Source of the DNA: Novosphingobium sp.
GTDB taxonomy: Bacteria; Pseudomonadota; Alphaproteobacteria; Sphingomonadales; Sphingomonadaceae
Direction of reading: 5' to 3'
Assembly (NCBI RefSeq): GCF_019748365.1
Contig: NZ_JAIEPN010000100.1
Coordinates: forward strand, 1 to 48,353
DNA: 48,353 nucleotides
A program made the position numbers and the translations under genes. Below the pieces are notes generated by a model, which saw nothing but the letters and a program-made list of their open reading frames with translations, was not told the DNA's origin and made no database searches. Below are positions 26,337-34,472 of this stretch, piece by piece (the stretch's first letter is position 1; each line of letters begins with the position of its first letter).

Positions 26337-26370
26337 AAGAGCCGCACTGCCCAAAAGCGGTGCGGCTCTT
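26337..26370 (+). terminator. Terminator-like hairpin after the TBDR
   Basis: AAGAGCCGCAC and GTGCGGCTCTT form a perfect 11-bp stem with a 12-nt loop in the 111-bp gap between the TBDR and the halogenase operon. The following CGCTTTGG has only a short T stretch, so termination may be partial. That would give high receptor and lower enzyme expression from a shared promoter. Confidence 0.6.
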
Positions 26371-26413
26371 CGCTTTGGCAACACGCTCTGAACTGCGCTA
26401 AGGTCGCCTCACC

Positions 26414-27943
26414 ATGAGCAGCCCGGTCCAGCATATCGTCATCGTCGGCGGCGGCACCGCCGGATGGCTGTCGGCCTGCGTGCTTGCGGCGCGGCTGCGG
26501 GACAAGCGCATCACCCTCGTCGAGGCGCCCGACATCCCGACCATCGGCGTAGGCGAAGGCACCTGGCCGACGATGCGCGAGACTTTGGCAACGATCGGAA
26601 TTGCCGAGGCCGAGTTCCTCACCCAGTGCGACGCCGCCTTCAAGCAGGGCTCCCGCTTCGATGGCTGGCGCGATGGTTCGCCTGACGACAGTTACCTCCA
26701 CCCCTTCAGCGCGCCGCCTGCGGCCGAGCTGCGCGATCTTGCGGCGGCATGGCAGGCCGGCGGCCAGCAAGGCCCGTTTGCGGCGGCGATCACTCCGCAG
26801 CACGGCGTCTGCGCGGCAAACCTCGCGCCGCGCCAACGCGCCATGCCGGACTATGCCGGCGCGCTGAACTATGGCTATCACCTCGATGCCGGGAAATTCG
26901 CCGCGCTGCTGATGCGGCATGCCACCCAACGCCTTGGCGTTACACGGATTGCTGCACAGGTCATCGGCGTTACCCGCGCAGCAAACGGCGATATTGCTGC
27001 GCTCATGCTGCAGAATGGTGCGGCGCTTGGCGGCGACCTGTTCCTCGATTGCTCCGGGCAGGCAGCGATCCTGATCGCGGGCGAATGCGGCGCCGAATGG
27101 GTCGACCGTTCGGACGTCTCGTTCAACGACAGCGCGCTCGCCGTGCAAGTCCCGGTCGAGCCCGGCAGCCCCATCGCCGCGCAGACCATCGGCACCGCGC
27201 ATGAAGCGGGCTGGCTCTGGGATATCGGCCTGCCCACCCGGCGCGGCATCGGCTGCGTCTATGCCTCACGTTTCCTCTCGGATGACCGCGCGGCGGACAT
27301 CCTCATGGCTTATGTCGCTGCCAAGGTTCCCGGCGCCGATCCCGCCAGCCTCACCCCGCGCAAGCTCGCTTTCCGCACCGGTCACCGCGACCGCTTCTGG
27401 ATCGGCAATTGCCTCGCCATCGGCCTCTCCGCCGGGTTCATTGAGCCGCTCGAAGCCTCCGCCATTGTCCTGATCGAGCTCTCGCTGAAGGCGCTGGCCG
27501 AGAATTTCCCGCAAAGCCGCGCCGTGATGGATATCCACGCCGGACGCTTCAACGAGCTGTTCCGCTACCGCTGGGACCGCGTGGTCGAATTCCTCAAGCT
27601 CCACTATGTGCCGAGCCAGCGCAGCGAGCCCTACTGGCAAGCCCAACGCGCGCCCGAGACGATCCCGCCGCGGCTCGCCGAATGCCTCGCACTCTGGTGC
27701 GAACAGGCGCCCTCGGCCTGGGACTTCCCCCGCATCGACGAGATGTTCCCCGCCGCCAGCCAGCAATATGTGCTGCACGGCATGGGGGTTCCCGTCCCGC
27801 TGGCAGGCGCTGCGCCTGCCGCCCCTGCCCGCCTCGCCGATATCGCCGCCAAGGCCCGTGCGCTTGCCGCCGCGCTGCCCACAACCCGCGATTACCTCGA
27901 TCGTCTTGCCGCGCAGAGCCCGGCTGCCAGGATACCAGCATGA
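26414..27943 (+). CDS. Tryptophan-halogenase-family flavoprotein 1
   Basis: Flavin-dependent halogenase-like protein of 509 residues. The FAD motif is [10 protein letters not shown] at 9-18. K77 in [12 protein letters not shown] corresponds to the catalytic lysine (K79 of PrnA). The usual GWxWxIP motif is altered to [10 protein letters not shown], and the usual EPLEST segment reads FIEPLEASA, so the residue after the conserved glutamate is Ala instead of Ser. Related genes beside TBDRs include the Brevundimonas BrvH type, which brominates indole in vitro. No FAD reductase is adjacent. The stop overlaps sapC (ATGA). Halogenation is possible but unproven; the motif changes suggest a modified or different chemistry. 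Confidence 0.82.
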   Translation: MSSPVQHIVIVGGGTAGWLSACVLAARLRDKRITLVEAPDIPTIGVGEGTWPTMRETLATIGIAEAEFLTQCDAAFKQGSRFDGWRDGSPDDSYLHPFSAPPAAELRDLAAAWQAGGQQGPFAAAITPQHGVCAANLAPRQRAMPDYAGALNYGYHLDAGKFAALLMRHATQRLGVTRIAAQVIGVTRAANGDIAALMLQNGAALGGDLFLDCSGQAAILIAGECGAEWVDRSDVSFNDSALAVQVPVEPGSPIAAQTIGTAHEAGWLWDIGLPTRRGIGCVYASRFLSDDRAADILMAYVAAKVPGADPASLTPRKLAFRTGHRDRFWIGNCLAIGLSAGFIEPLEASAIVLIELSLKALAENFPQSRAVMDIHAGRFNELFRYRWDRVVEFLKLHYVPSQRSEPYWQAQRAPETIPPRLAECLALWCEQAPSAWDFPRIDEMFPAASQQYVLHGMGVPVPLAGAAPAAPARLADIAAKARALAAALPTTRDYLDRLAAQSPAARIPA

Positions 27944-28659
27944 GCCAGCACCAGATCCTCAATGCCGCTGATCACGGCCAGCTTCGCATCCACACCGAAG
28001 CGGGCGCCGCATTCGGTGACAATGTCATGGCCAGCCTCGCCATGCCCGCCGAATTCCGCGAAGTTCAGGCGCATTACCCCATCGTCTTCCGCCGCGATGC
28101 CGAAACCGGAAAGCTTGCCGCGCTTGCGCTGTTCGGCTTCGAGGCGGGGGAGAACCTGTTTCTGAACGGCAGCACATGGGAGGCCCGCTACCGCCCGATG
28201 GCCCACGCGGTGCAGCCCTTCCTGATCGGCCGCCCGGCGGAAGAAGGTGCCGCCCCGCAAGTCCACATCGACATGGCAAACCCGCGCGTCGCAACGGGCG
28301 GCGAAGGCATGCGCGTGTTCGACGATACCGGCACTCCGACGCCTTACCTCGAGAGCATCGCCAGCATGCTAGGCGATCTCGACTACGCCTGGCAAGAAGG
28401 CGCAGCCTTCTTCACCGCGGTCGAAGCCTACGGCCTTGTCGAGCCGTTCACGCTCGAAGTGACGCTGGATGATGGCTCGATCCAGTCGCTCGTCGGCTAC
28501 CTCACCATCCATGAGGAACGTCTTTCCAGCCTCGATGGGGAAGCGCTTGCGGCGCTGATGGCGGAAGGCCACCTCGCCCGCATCTACATGGTACTCGCCA
28601 GCCTCGCGCAGTTCGGCAATCTTGTCTCGCGCAAGAACAGGAAGGTCGCGCTTGGCTGA
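27940..28659 (+). CDS. SapC family protein
   Basis: Protein of 239 residues with the SapC-type pattern ([72 protein letters not shown]). No signal peptide or membrane segment is seen. SapC was first linked to the S-layer/abscess protein regions of Campylobacter, but its biochemical role is unknown. In sphingomonads and Caulobacter relatives it is regularly placed with tryptophan-halogenase-like genes behind sugar TBDRs. It starts inside the halogenase stop (ATGA, with AGGA about 9 nt upstream) and overlaps the next gene by 8 bp. Confidence 0.8.
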   Translation: MSQHQILNAADHGQLRIHTEAGAAFGDNVMASLAMPAEFREVQAHYPIVFRRDAETGKLAALALFGFEAGENLFLNGSTWEARYRPMAHAVQPFLIGRPAEEGAAPQVHIDMANPRVATGGEGMRVFDDTGTPTPYLESIASMLGDLDYAWQEGAAFFTAVEAYGLVEPFTLEVTLDDGSIQSLVGYLTIHEERLSSLDGEALAALMAEGHLARIYMVLASLAQFGNLVSRKNRKVALG

Positions 28660-29683
28660 GGCGGATGCCTCGATCTTCGCCGCGATGCCTGCGGTGGAAG
28701 AGCGCGCGGCGGGGGATGCCGCAGCGCTCGATGCCTTGCTGCAGGGCGCACGCACGCCCTTCGTGATCCGCGGTCTCGTCCGCCAGTGGCCGCTGGTGCA
28801 GGCCGGGCTCGTCTCGGCCCGCGCGGCCCGCGCCTATCTCCTTGAGCGCGCCCGCCCCGTCCCCTTCTCGGTCTCGCTGGGTGAGCCCGGCAAGGATGGC
28901 CGCCTGTTCTACGGGGCGGACATGGAAATGAACTTCCGCGAAGCGCGCGGCAAGCTGGCCGACATCTTCGGCGGGATGGACGCCAACGAAGGCCGTGCCG
29001 ATGCGCCCGCGATCTACCTCGGCTCGATCGACGTCCCCACCCACTTCACCACCGTCGCCGCCGAAAATGCCATCGACTTGGGTCGCCGCGAACCCGTGAT
29101 CAGCCTGTGGATCGGGACGCCGACCCGCATCGCCGCGCACAACGATTTTCCCGACAACCTCGCCTGCTGCGCCGCCGGCCGCCGCCGCTTCACGCTGTTT
29201 CCGCCCGAGCAGTTCGCCAACCTCCACCTCGGCCCCATCGACAACACGCCGGCAGGCCGCGCTGTCTCCATGGTCGATTTCCACGCGCCGGACCTCGACC
29301 GCCACCCCCGCTTCGCCGAGGCGCTTGGCGCTGCGCAGGTCGCGGTGCTTGAACCGGGCGACGCGCTCTTCATCCCCTCGATGTGGTGGCACCATGTCGA
29401 AGGGCTCGCCCCCTTCAACATCCTCATGAACTACTGGTGGCGCGATACGCCGCGCTGGCTCGGTCAGCCGCAGGATGCGCTCAACCACGCGATCCTTGCG
29501 ATCCGCGACTTGCCCGCCGAGGACAAGGCGATCTGGCGCGCGCTGTTCGATTACTACGTCTTCGACAACGGCCCCGAGGTCACCGACCATATCCCTGAAG
29601 GCGGGCGCGGCATTCTGGGTCCGCTCGATCCGGCTGCCGCCGGCCGCCTCCGCGCGTTTCTCCTAAGGACACTCAGCAAATGA
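28652..29683 (+). CDS. Cupin-like JmjC-domain protein (putative 2-oxoglutarate hydroxylase)
   Basis: Protein of 343 residues of the cupin_8/JmjC type. The Fe(II) site is visible: H-x-D in RIAAHNDFPDN and the distal histidine in PSMWWHHVEG. RFTLFPPEQFANLHLGP between them is the usual JmjC core. Such proteins hydroxylate protein side chains in known cases (FIH-like), but substrates in bacteria are mostly unknown. The TTG at 28652 is chosen as start because AGGAAGG lies 6-7 nt upstream; the first in-frame ATG (28685) has none. It overlaps sapC by 8 bp and the second halogenase by 4 bp. It is translationally linked to both neighbours, so a shared process is likely. Confidence 0.8.
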   Translation: MAEADASIFAAMPAVEERAAGDAAALDALLQGARTPFVIRGLVRQWPLVQAGLVSARAARAYLLERARPVPFSVSLGEPGKDGRLFYGADMEMNFREARGKLADIFGGMDANEGRADAPAIYLGSIDVPTHFTTVAAENAIDLGRREPVISLWIGTPTRIAAHNDFPDNLACCAAGRRRFTLFPPEQFANLHLGPIDNTPAGRAVSMVDFHAPDLDRHPRFAEALGAAQVAVLEPGDALFIPSMWWHHVEGLAPFNILMNYWWRDTPRWLGQPQDALNHAILAIRDLPAEDKAIWRALFDYYVFDNGPEVTDHIPEGGRGILGPLDPAAAGRLRAFLLRTLSK

Positions 29684-31182
29684 CCCAAGCACAGCCCAAG
29701 CGCCGTATCGTCGTCGCCGGTGGCGGCACCGCCGGCTGGATGGCCGCCGCCGCGCTCGCGCGCACGTTGGGCGATGCGATCGAACTCACGCTCGTCGAAT
29801 CCGAGGCGATCGGCACCATCGGCGTGGGCGAGAGCACGATCCCCCCGCTGGTCGCCTACAACCGCCTGCTTGGCATCGGCGAGGCGGATTTCATGCGCGC
29901 CACGCAGGCCACCTTCAAGCTCGGCATCAATTTCGAGAACTGGCGCGTGCCGGGCGAAAGCTACTTCCACTCTTTCGGCGTGACCGGGCGCGATCACTGG
30001 AGTGCGGGCTTCCAGCATTTCTGGATGCACGGCCTGACGAAGGGCCATGCGGCGAGCTACGACGACTATTGCATCGAGCTGCAGGCCGCGATGAAGTCCA
30101 AGTTCGCGCACCTGCCGGACAACCGCATCAACTACGCCTATCAGCTCGATTCCGGCCTCTATGCCGTGTTCCTGCGCAAGCTGGCCGAAGCGGATGGCTG
30201 CCGCCGCGTCGAGGGCAAGATCGCCGAAGTCGAGCTCCATCCCGAAACGGGGGACATCACCGCGCTGCGCCTCGAATCCGGGCAGCGCCTTGGAGGCGAT
30301 CTCTTCCTCGATTGCACGGGCTTTCGCGCGCTGCTCATGGAGGGCGCGCTCCATGTGGGCTACGATGACTGGACCCACTGGCTGCCCTGCGATTCCGCCA
30401 TCGCGGTGCAGACCGCCAGCGTCCGCCCGCCCGTCCCCTATACCCGCGCCATCGCGCATGATGCCGGCTGGCAGTGGCGCATTCCGCTGCAGCACCGGCA
30501 GGGCAATGGCATCGTCTATTGCAGCCGCTATCTGGACAAGGACGCAGCGCTGGAACGTCTGCTGTCCACCGTCGAGGGCGAAGTCCTCACCAAGCCAAAC
30601 GTGATCAGCTTCAAGACCGGCGCGCGCCGCAAGCAGTGGCACCGCAATTGCGTGGCGGTCGGCCTTTCCGGCGGCTTCATGGAACCGCTGGAATCGACCA
30701 GCATCCACCTCATCCAGCGCGCGATCCTGCGCATCGTCCGCATGCTGCCCGCCGGTGCCATCAGCGCGCGCGACATCGCGGAATTCAACGATCAGCAAAT
30801 GACCGACATGGAGCAGATCCGCGATTTCCTGATCCTCCACTACAAGGCCACCGACCGGCGCGACAGCCCATTCTGGCGCCAGTGCGCCGCGATGGAGATT
30901 CCGGACAGCCTCACCCACAAGATCGAGCTGTTCCGCGAAACCGGCCGCGTCTTCCGCAAGAACGAGGAGCTTTTCGTCGAGAACAGCTGGGTGCAGGTCA
31001 TGATGGGCCAGGGCATCATGCCGCAGAGCTACCACCCGGTCGCGACCAAGCTTTCGGATGCGGAACTGGCGCATCTTCTCACCGGCCTGCGCGAAAGCGT
31101 TGCCAAGACGGTTGCCGGCCTCCCCGATCACCACGCCTATGTTGCGCAATATTGCGGCGCCCAGGAAGCGCGCGCGGCATGA
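29680..31182 (+). CDS. Tryptophan-halogenase-family flavoprotein 2
   Basis: Flavin-dependent halogenase-like protein of 500 residues. All family signatures are intact: VVAGGGTAGW at 11-20, GVGESTIPPL, K80 in ATFKLGINFENW, the GWQWRIPL motif and GGFMEPLESTSIHLIQ with the conserved Glu-Ser pair. It therefore looks competent for FADH2-dependent halogenation, unlike the first copy. Start ATGA overlaps the JmjC gene; the stop overlaps the GH16 gene in the same way. Substrate unknown; free tryptophan is not implied by the name. A flavin reductase must be supplied from elsewhere. Confidence 0.86.
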   Translation: MTQAQPKRRIVVAGGGTAGWMAAAALARTLGDAIELTLVESEAIGTIGVGESTIPPLVAYNRLLGIGEADFMRATQATFKLGINFENWRVPGESYFHSFGVTGRDHWSAGFQHFWMHGLTKGHAASYDDYCIELQAAMKSKFAHLPDNRINYAYQLDSGLYAVFLRKLAEADGCRRVEGKIAEVELHPETGDITALRLESGQRLGGDLFLDCTGFRALLMEGALHVGYDDWTHWLPCDSAIAVQTASVRPPVPYTRAIAHDAGWQWRIPLQHRQGNGIVYCSRYLDKDAALERLLSTVEGEVLTKPNVISFKTGARRKQWHRNCVAVGLSGGFMEPLESTSIHLIQRAILRIVRMLPAGAISARDIAEFNDQQMTDMEQIRDFLILHYKATDRRDSPFWRQCAAMEIPDSLTHKIELFRETGRVFRKNEELFVENSWVQVMMGQGIMPQSYHPVATKLSDAELAHLLTGLRESVAKTVAGLPDHHAYVAQYCGAQEARAA

Positions 31183-32120
31183 TCAGGCGCCTGCTCGCGC
31201 TGGCCGCGATGGCGGTGCCATTGCCGGCTTTCGCTGCGCCCGCGGGCGACGACTGGCAGCTTGTCTGGTCCGACGAGTTCACCGGTCCCGCGATCGACAG
31301 CGCGAAGTGGAGCTTCGACGTCGATTGCTGGGGTGGCGGCAACAACGAGCGCCAGTGCTACACCGATCACCAGGACAACGCCCGCATCGTGGACGGCGCG
31401 CTGGTGATCACCGCGCTGCGGGAGACCGTCACCGGCCCCGCCCTCCCCGCCAGCCAGCGCGCCAATCCGGCAAAGCCCGGCGAACTGGTCAAACGCGACT
31501 ACACCTCCGCCCGCCTCAGCACGCGCGGCAAGGCATCCTGGCGCTTTGGCCGCATCGAAGTGCGCGCCAAGCTGCCGCAGGGCCAGGGCACATGGCCCGC
31601 GATCTGGATGCTGCCGGAAGCCAATTCGTATGGCCCATGGGCAGCCTCGGGCGAGATCGACATTCTCGAAGCGGTCAACCTCGGCGTGCCCTGCAAGGAT
31701 TGCCCCACCGGCAAGGAGGACACGATCCTCGGCACGCTCCACTTCGGCAAGCCCTGGCCCGGCAACACCCACAAGGGTGACGAAGTCCACAAGCCCGCCG
31801 TGCTCGAAGGCTTCCACACATACGCCATCGCGTGGGAGCCGGATCGCATCGTCTGGCAGTTCGACGGCGAGACTTATGCCGTCCGCCAGCGCAGCGAATG
31901 GTTCACGTCCGGGTCCACCACGCCCGGCGCGCCGTTCGACCAGCCCTTCCACCTCATCCTCAACCTCGCGTTCGGTGGCGGTCTTGCGGAATCCCGCGGG
32001 CTCAAGGGCGTGTCGGACAGCAATTTTCCCAAGCGCTTCTTGATCGATTGGGTCCGCGTCTGGCAGAAGTCCCCCACATCCGTCGGCACCGCGCCGGCAG
32101 GGCAAGCAGGGGGCCAATAA
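31179..32120 (+). CDS. GH16 family beta-glucanase (laminarinase-like)
   Basis: Secreted or periplasmic endo-glucanase of 313 residues. A signal peptide (MIRRLLALAAMAVPLPAFAA) precedes a single GH16 domain starting WQLVWSDEFTG. The catalytic motif GEIDILE gives nucleophile E159, D161 and acid/base E164, in the beta-bulge form usual for bacterial beta-1,3- and 1,3-1,4-glucanases. WPAIWMLPEAN and RFLIDWVRVWQ are typical flanks. It overlaps the halogenase gene by 4 bp. Together with the GH3 enzyme it would degrade laminarin-type glucan to glucose. Confidence 0.88.
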   Translation: MIRRLLALAAMAVPLPAFAAPAGDDWQLVWSDEFTGPAIDSAKWSFDVDCWGGGNNERQCYTDHQDNARIVDGALVITALRETVTGPALPASQRANPAKPGELVKRDYTSARLSTRGKASWRFGRIEVRAKLPQGQGTWPAIWMLPEANSYGPWAASGEIDILEAVNLGVPCKDCPTGKEDTILGTLHFGKPWPGNTHKGDEVHKPAVLEGFHTYAIAWEPDRIVWQFDGETYAVRQRSEWFTSGSTTPGAPFDQPFHLILNLAFGGGLAESRGLKGVSDSNFPKRFLIDWVRVWQKSPTSVGTAPAGQAGGQ

Positions 32121-32123
32121 CGC

Positions 32124-33188
32124 ATGGCGAGGCGTCGTCAGGCGGTCACGATCAGGCACGTTGCGGCAGATGTCGGGGTTTCGCTCCAGACGGTCAGCCG
32201 CGTGATCAACAACGAGCCCAACGTCCGCCCCGAACTCAAGGAGCGTGTGCTCGAGGCGATCAAGCGCCTCGGCTATGTGCCGTCCATCGCGGCCCAGCGC
32301 ATGAGCGGATCGCGTTCCTACCTGATCCTCGCACTCAACGACCGCGACCGCACGATTGCCGACTGGCGCGCGCGGCAGGGCACCGACTGGGTCGACCAGA
32401 TGCTGCTGGGCGGCATGCTCAAGTGCGCCGAGCACGGCTACCGCATGATCGTCGAACTGGTCGATACCCATTCCGACCATGTGGAGCGCGAGCTTCTCGC
32501 CGCCGTTGCCGCGCTTCAGCCCGATGGCATCATCCTCACCCCGCCGCATTCGGATAACCCGCTGATCGTGCGCTGCCTTGCCGATCAGCAGATCCCCTTC
32601 GCGCGGATCGGCTCCAAGGCGGGCGATGCCGGCATGCCGATCCTGATGGACGATGAAGGCGCCGCCGCCACCGCCACGCGCTATCTGGTCGATCACGGCC
32701 ACCGCCGCATCGGCTTCATTGCAGGCGCGGCCGAGTACAACCTCAGCGGCTGGCGCGTCGATGGCTGGAAGGCCGCCATGACCGAAGCCGGGCTTCCCAC
32801 CAATGGCCTGCTGCAGGCCGGCGACTTCACCTATGCCTCGGGCGAGACCGCCGCGCGCGCCTTGCTCGCTTTGCCCGAGCCGCCCACCGCCATCATCGCC
32901 AGCAGCGATCAGATGACGCTCGCCACGCTGGAAGTCGCGCGGCAAGCCGGGCTCGTCGTTCCGCGCGATCTCTCGCTCATCAGCTTCGACAACACGCCGA
33001 TGATGCAGTTCACCCAGCCCCCGCTCACCGCGATCGACCAGCCCATCGCGGCGACCGCTTCCAAGGCTGTCGAGCTCATCATTGCCGCGCAGAAGGGCGA
33101 TATGCTGCCCGATACTCTCACTGTCATCCCGGCAAGCCTCGTCGAGCGCGGTTCGGTCGCCAATGCCAGGCAAACCGTGAGTGCCTGA
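32124..33188 (+). CDS. LacI-family transcriptional regulator
   Basis: Repressor of 354 residues. The N-terminal HTH (VTIRHVAADVGVSLQTVSRV, then NEPNVRPELKERVLEAIKRLGYVPS with the hinge helix) and a periplasmic-binding-protein-like sugar domain are complete. It is encoded 3 bp after the GH16 gene and overlaps the MFS gene by 8 bp, so it is co-transcribed with the genes it probably controls. Expected operators are the GAACGTTC palindromes at 23216-23245 and 34438-34449. The inducer is likely a glucan-derived sugar. Confidence 0.9.
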   Translation: MARRRQAVTIRHVAADVGVSLQTVSRVINNEPNVRPELKERVLEAIKRLGYVPSIAAQRMSGSRSYLILALNDRDRTIADWRARQGTDWVDQMLLGGMLKCAEHGYRMIVELVDTHSDHVERELLAAVAALQPDGIILTPPHSDNPLIVRCLADQQIPFARIGSKAGDAGMPILMDDEGAAATATRYLVDHGHRRIGFIAGAAEYNLSGWRVDGWKAAMTEAGLPTNGLLQAGDFTYASGETAARALLALPEPPTAIIASSDQMTLATLEVARQAGLVVPRDLSLISFDNTPMMQFTQPPLTAIDQPIAATASKAVELIIAAQKGDMLPDTLTVIPASLVERGSVANARQTVSA

Positions 33189-34392
33189 CACGCCCGGCGA
33201 GGCCCAGGCGCGCCAGCCCCTCTGGTTTCTCGTGCTCTATGCGCTGGCCTGGGCCGGCGGTTCGATCGCCTATGTGCCCTTCCTCACCATCCTGCTGCCG
33301 GTGCGAATCTCCGCGCTGGTGCCGGGCGAACAGGCGATCATGTGGCTCTCCGCCATCGCTTTCTGCGGCGCCATTTCGGCAAGTCTCGGCCATATCCTGT
33401 TCGGCTGGCTGAGCGACGTAACCGGCATGCGCCGCCCTTGGGCCGCGCTGGGCCTGGCGTTCTCGTGCCTGCTGCTCCTCGTCGTGCCATGGGCGCACAG
33501 CCTGCGCGACATCGTGGTGATTGTGGTGCTCTGGCAGCTTGGCCTTAACATGATGCTTGCCCCGCTGGCGGCCTGGGGCGCGGATTGCGTGCCCGATGGC
33601 CAGAAGGGCCTGCTCGGCGGCCTGCTCGCCTTCGCGCCGGGCCTGGGCGCGCTGACCGGCGCCCTTGTCACGATCCCCGGCCTCGCCTCGGCGGACGGTC
33701 GCCTCGCCCTTGTCGCGCTGCTCGTGGGGGCAGCCGTGCTGCCTGCGCTCCTCCTCGGCAGCCGCGCGGTCGTCAGGGCTGCGCCCTCCAAGGCCCCACC
33801 CGCAACCGACCAGCAGCACACCCGCAAGAGCGCTGCTTTGCGCATGTGGGCGGCGCGCCTCCTCGTGCAAGTCGCCGAAGCCGCGCTGTTCTCGTTCCTC
33901 TATCTCTGGCTGCGCTCGATCGATCCGAGCGTGCAGGATCACCTCGCCGCGCGCGTGTTCAGCATGGTCCTCGTGCTGTCCGCCCCCGCAGCGCTGCTCG
34001 CGGGGCGGTGGGCCGATCAGCGCGAGCATCCGTTCCTGCCGCTGGTCGTCTGCACCCTGATTGCGCCGATCGGCCTTGTCGGCATGGCGCTGGCGCAGAG
34101 CGTCGCCATCGGCATCGCAAGCTACGCCGTGTTCGGATTCTCCACCTCGATCTTCCTCGCGCTCCATTCCGCGCAGACCTTGCGCACTTTGCCCGACAGC
34201 AACCGGCGCGGTCGCGATCTCGGCCTGTTCAATCTCACCAATACCATGCCCTCGCTGGTCATGCCCTGGTTCACCTTGGCGCTCGTGCCGTGGTTCGGTT
34301 TTTCCGGCCTTTTTCTGCTATTTGCCGCACTTGCCGTGCTGGCCGCGCTGCTGCTGCGCGGCCTTTCATCCGGAACGGTTCGCGAAATCTGA
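33181..34392 (+). CDS. MFS transporter (putative sugar permease)
   Basis: Major facilitator protein of 403 residues with 12 predicted membrane segments. The loop between helices 2 and 3 reads GWLSDVTGMRRP, the MFS signature, and a repeat version GRWADQREHP follows helix 8. Start codon is GTG at 33181, overlapping the LacI stop. Context suggests inner-membrane import of glucose or short beta-glucan oligosaccharides released by the GH16 and GH3 enzymes; the sequence does not give the substrate. Confidence 0.85.
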   Translation: MPDTPGEAQARQPLWFLVLYALAWAGGSIAYVPFLTILLPVRISALVPGEQAIMWLSAIAFCGAISASLGHILFGWLSDVTGMRRPWAALGLAFSCLLLLVVPWAHSLRDIVVIVVLWQLGLNMMLAPLAAWGADCVPDGQKGLLGGLLAFAPGLGALTGALVTIPGLASADGRLALVALLVGAAVLPALLLGSRAVVRAAPSKAPPATDQQHTRKSAALRMWAARLLVQVAEAALFSFLYLWLRSIDPSVQDHLAARVFSMVLVLSAPAALLAGRWADQREHPFLPLVVCTLIAPIGLVGMALAQSVAIGIASYAVFGFSTSIFLALHSAQTLRTLPDSNRRGRDLGLFNLTNTMPSLVMPWFTLALVPWFGFSGLFLLFAALAVLAALLLRGLSSGTVREI

Positions 34393-34437
34393 CAGCCCCG
34401 CTTGATTTTGATGCTTTCTCATGCGACGAACCTTCCT

Positions 34438-34449
34438 GAGAACGTTCAC
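34438..34449 (+). promoter_or_regulatory. GAACGTTC operator before the GH3 gene
   Basis: GAGAACGTTCAC differs at one position from the perfect palindrome GTGAACGTTCAC at 23234-23245 and lies 24 bp upstream of the GH3 start. It marks a second, internal regulated promoter for the GH3 gene. A weak -35-like TTGATT is at 34402-34407; no good -10 was seen. Confidence 0.6.
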
Positions 34450-34472
34450 AGAAACAATTGGGAAGGGTGAGA

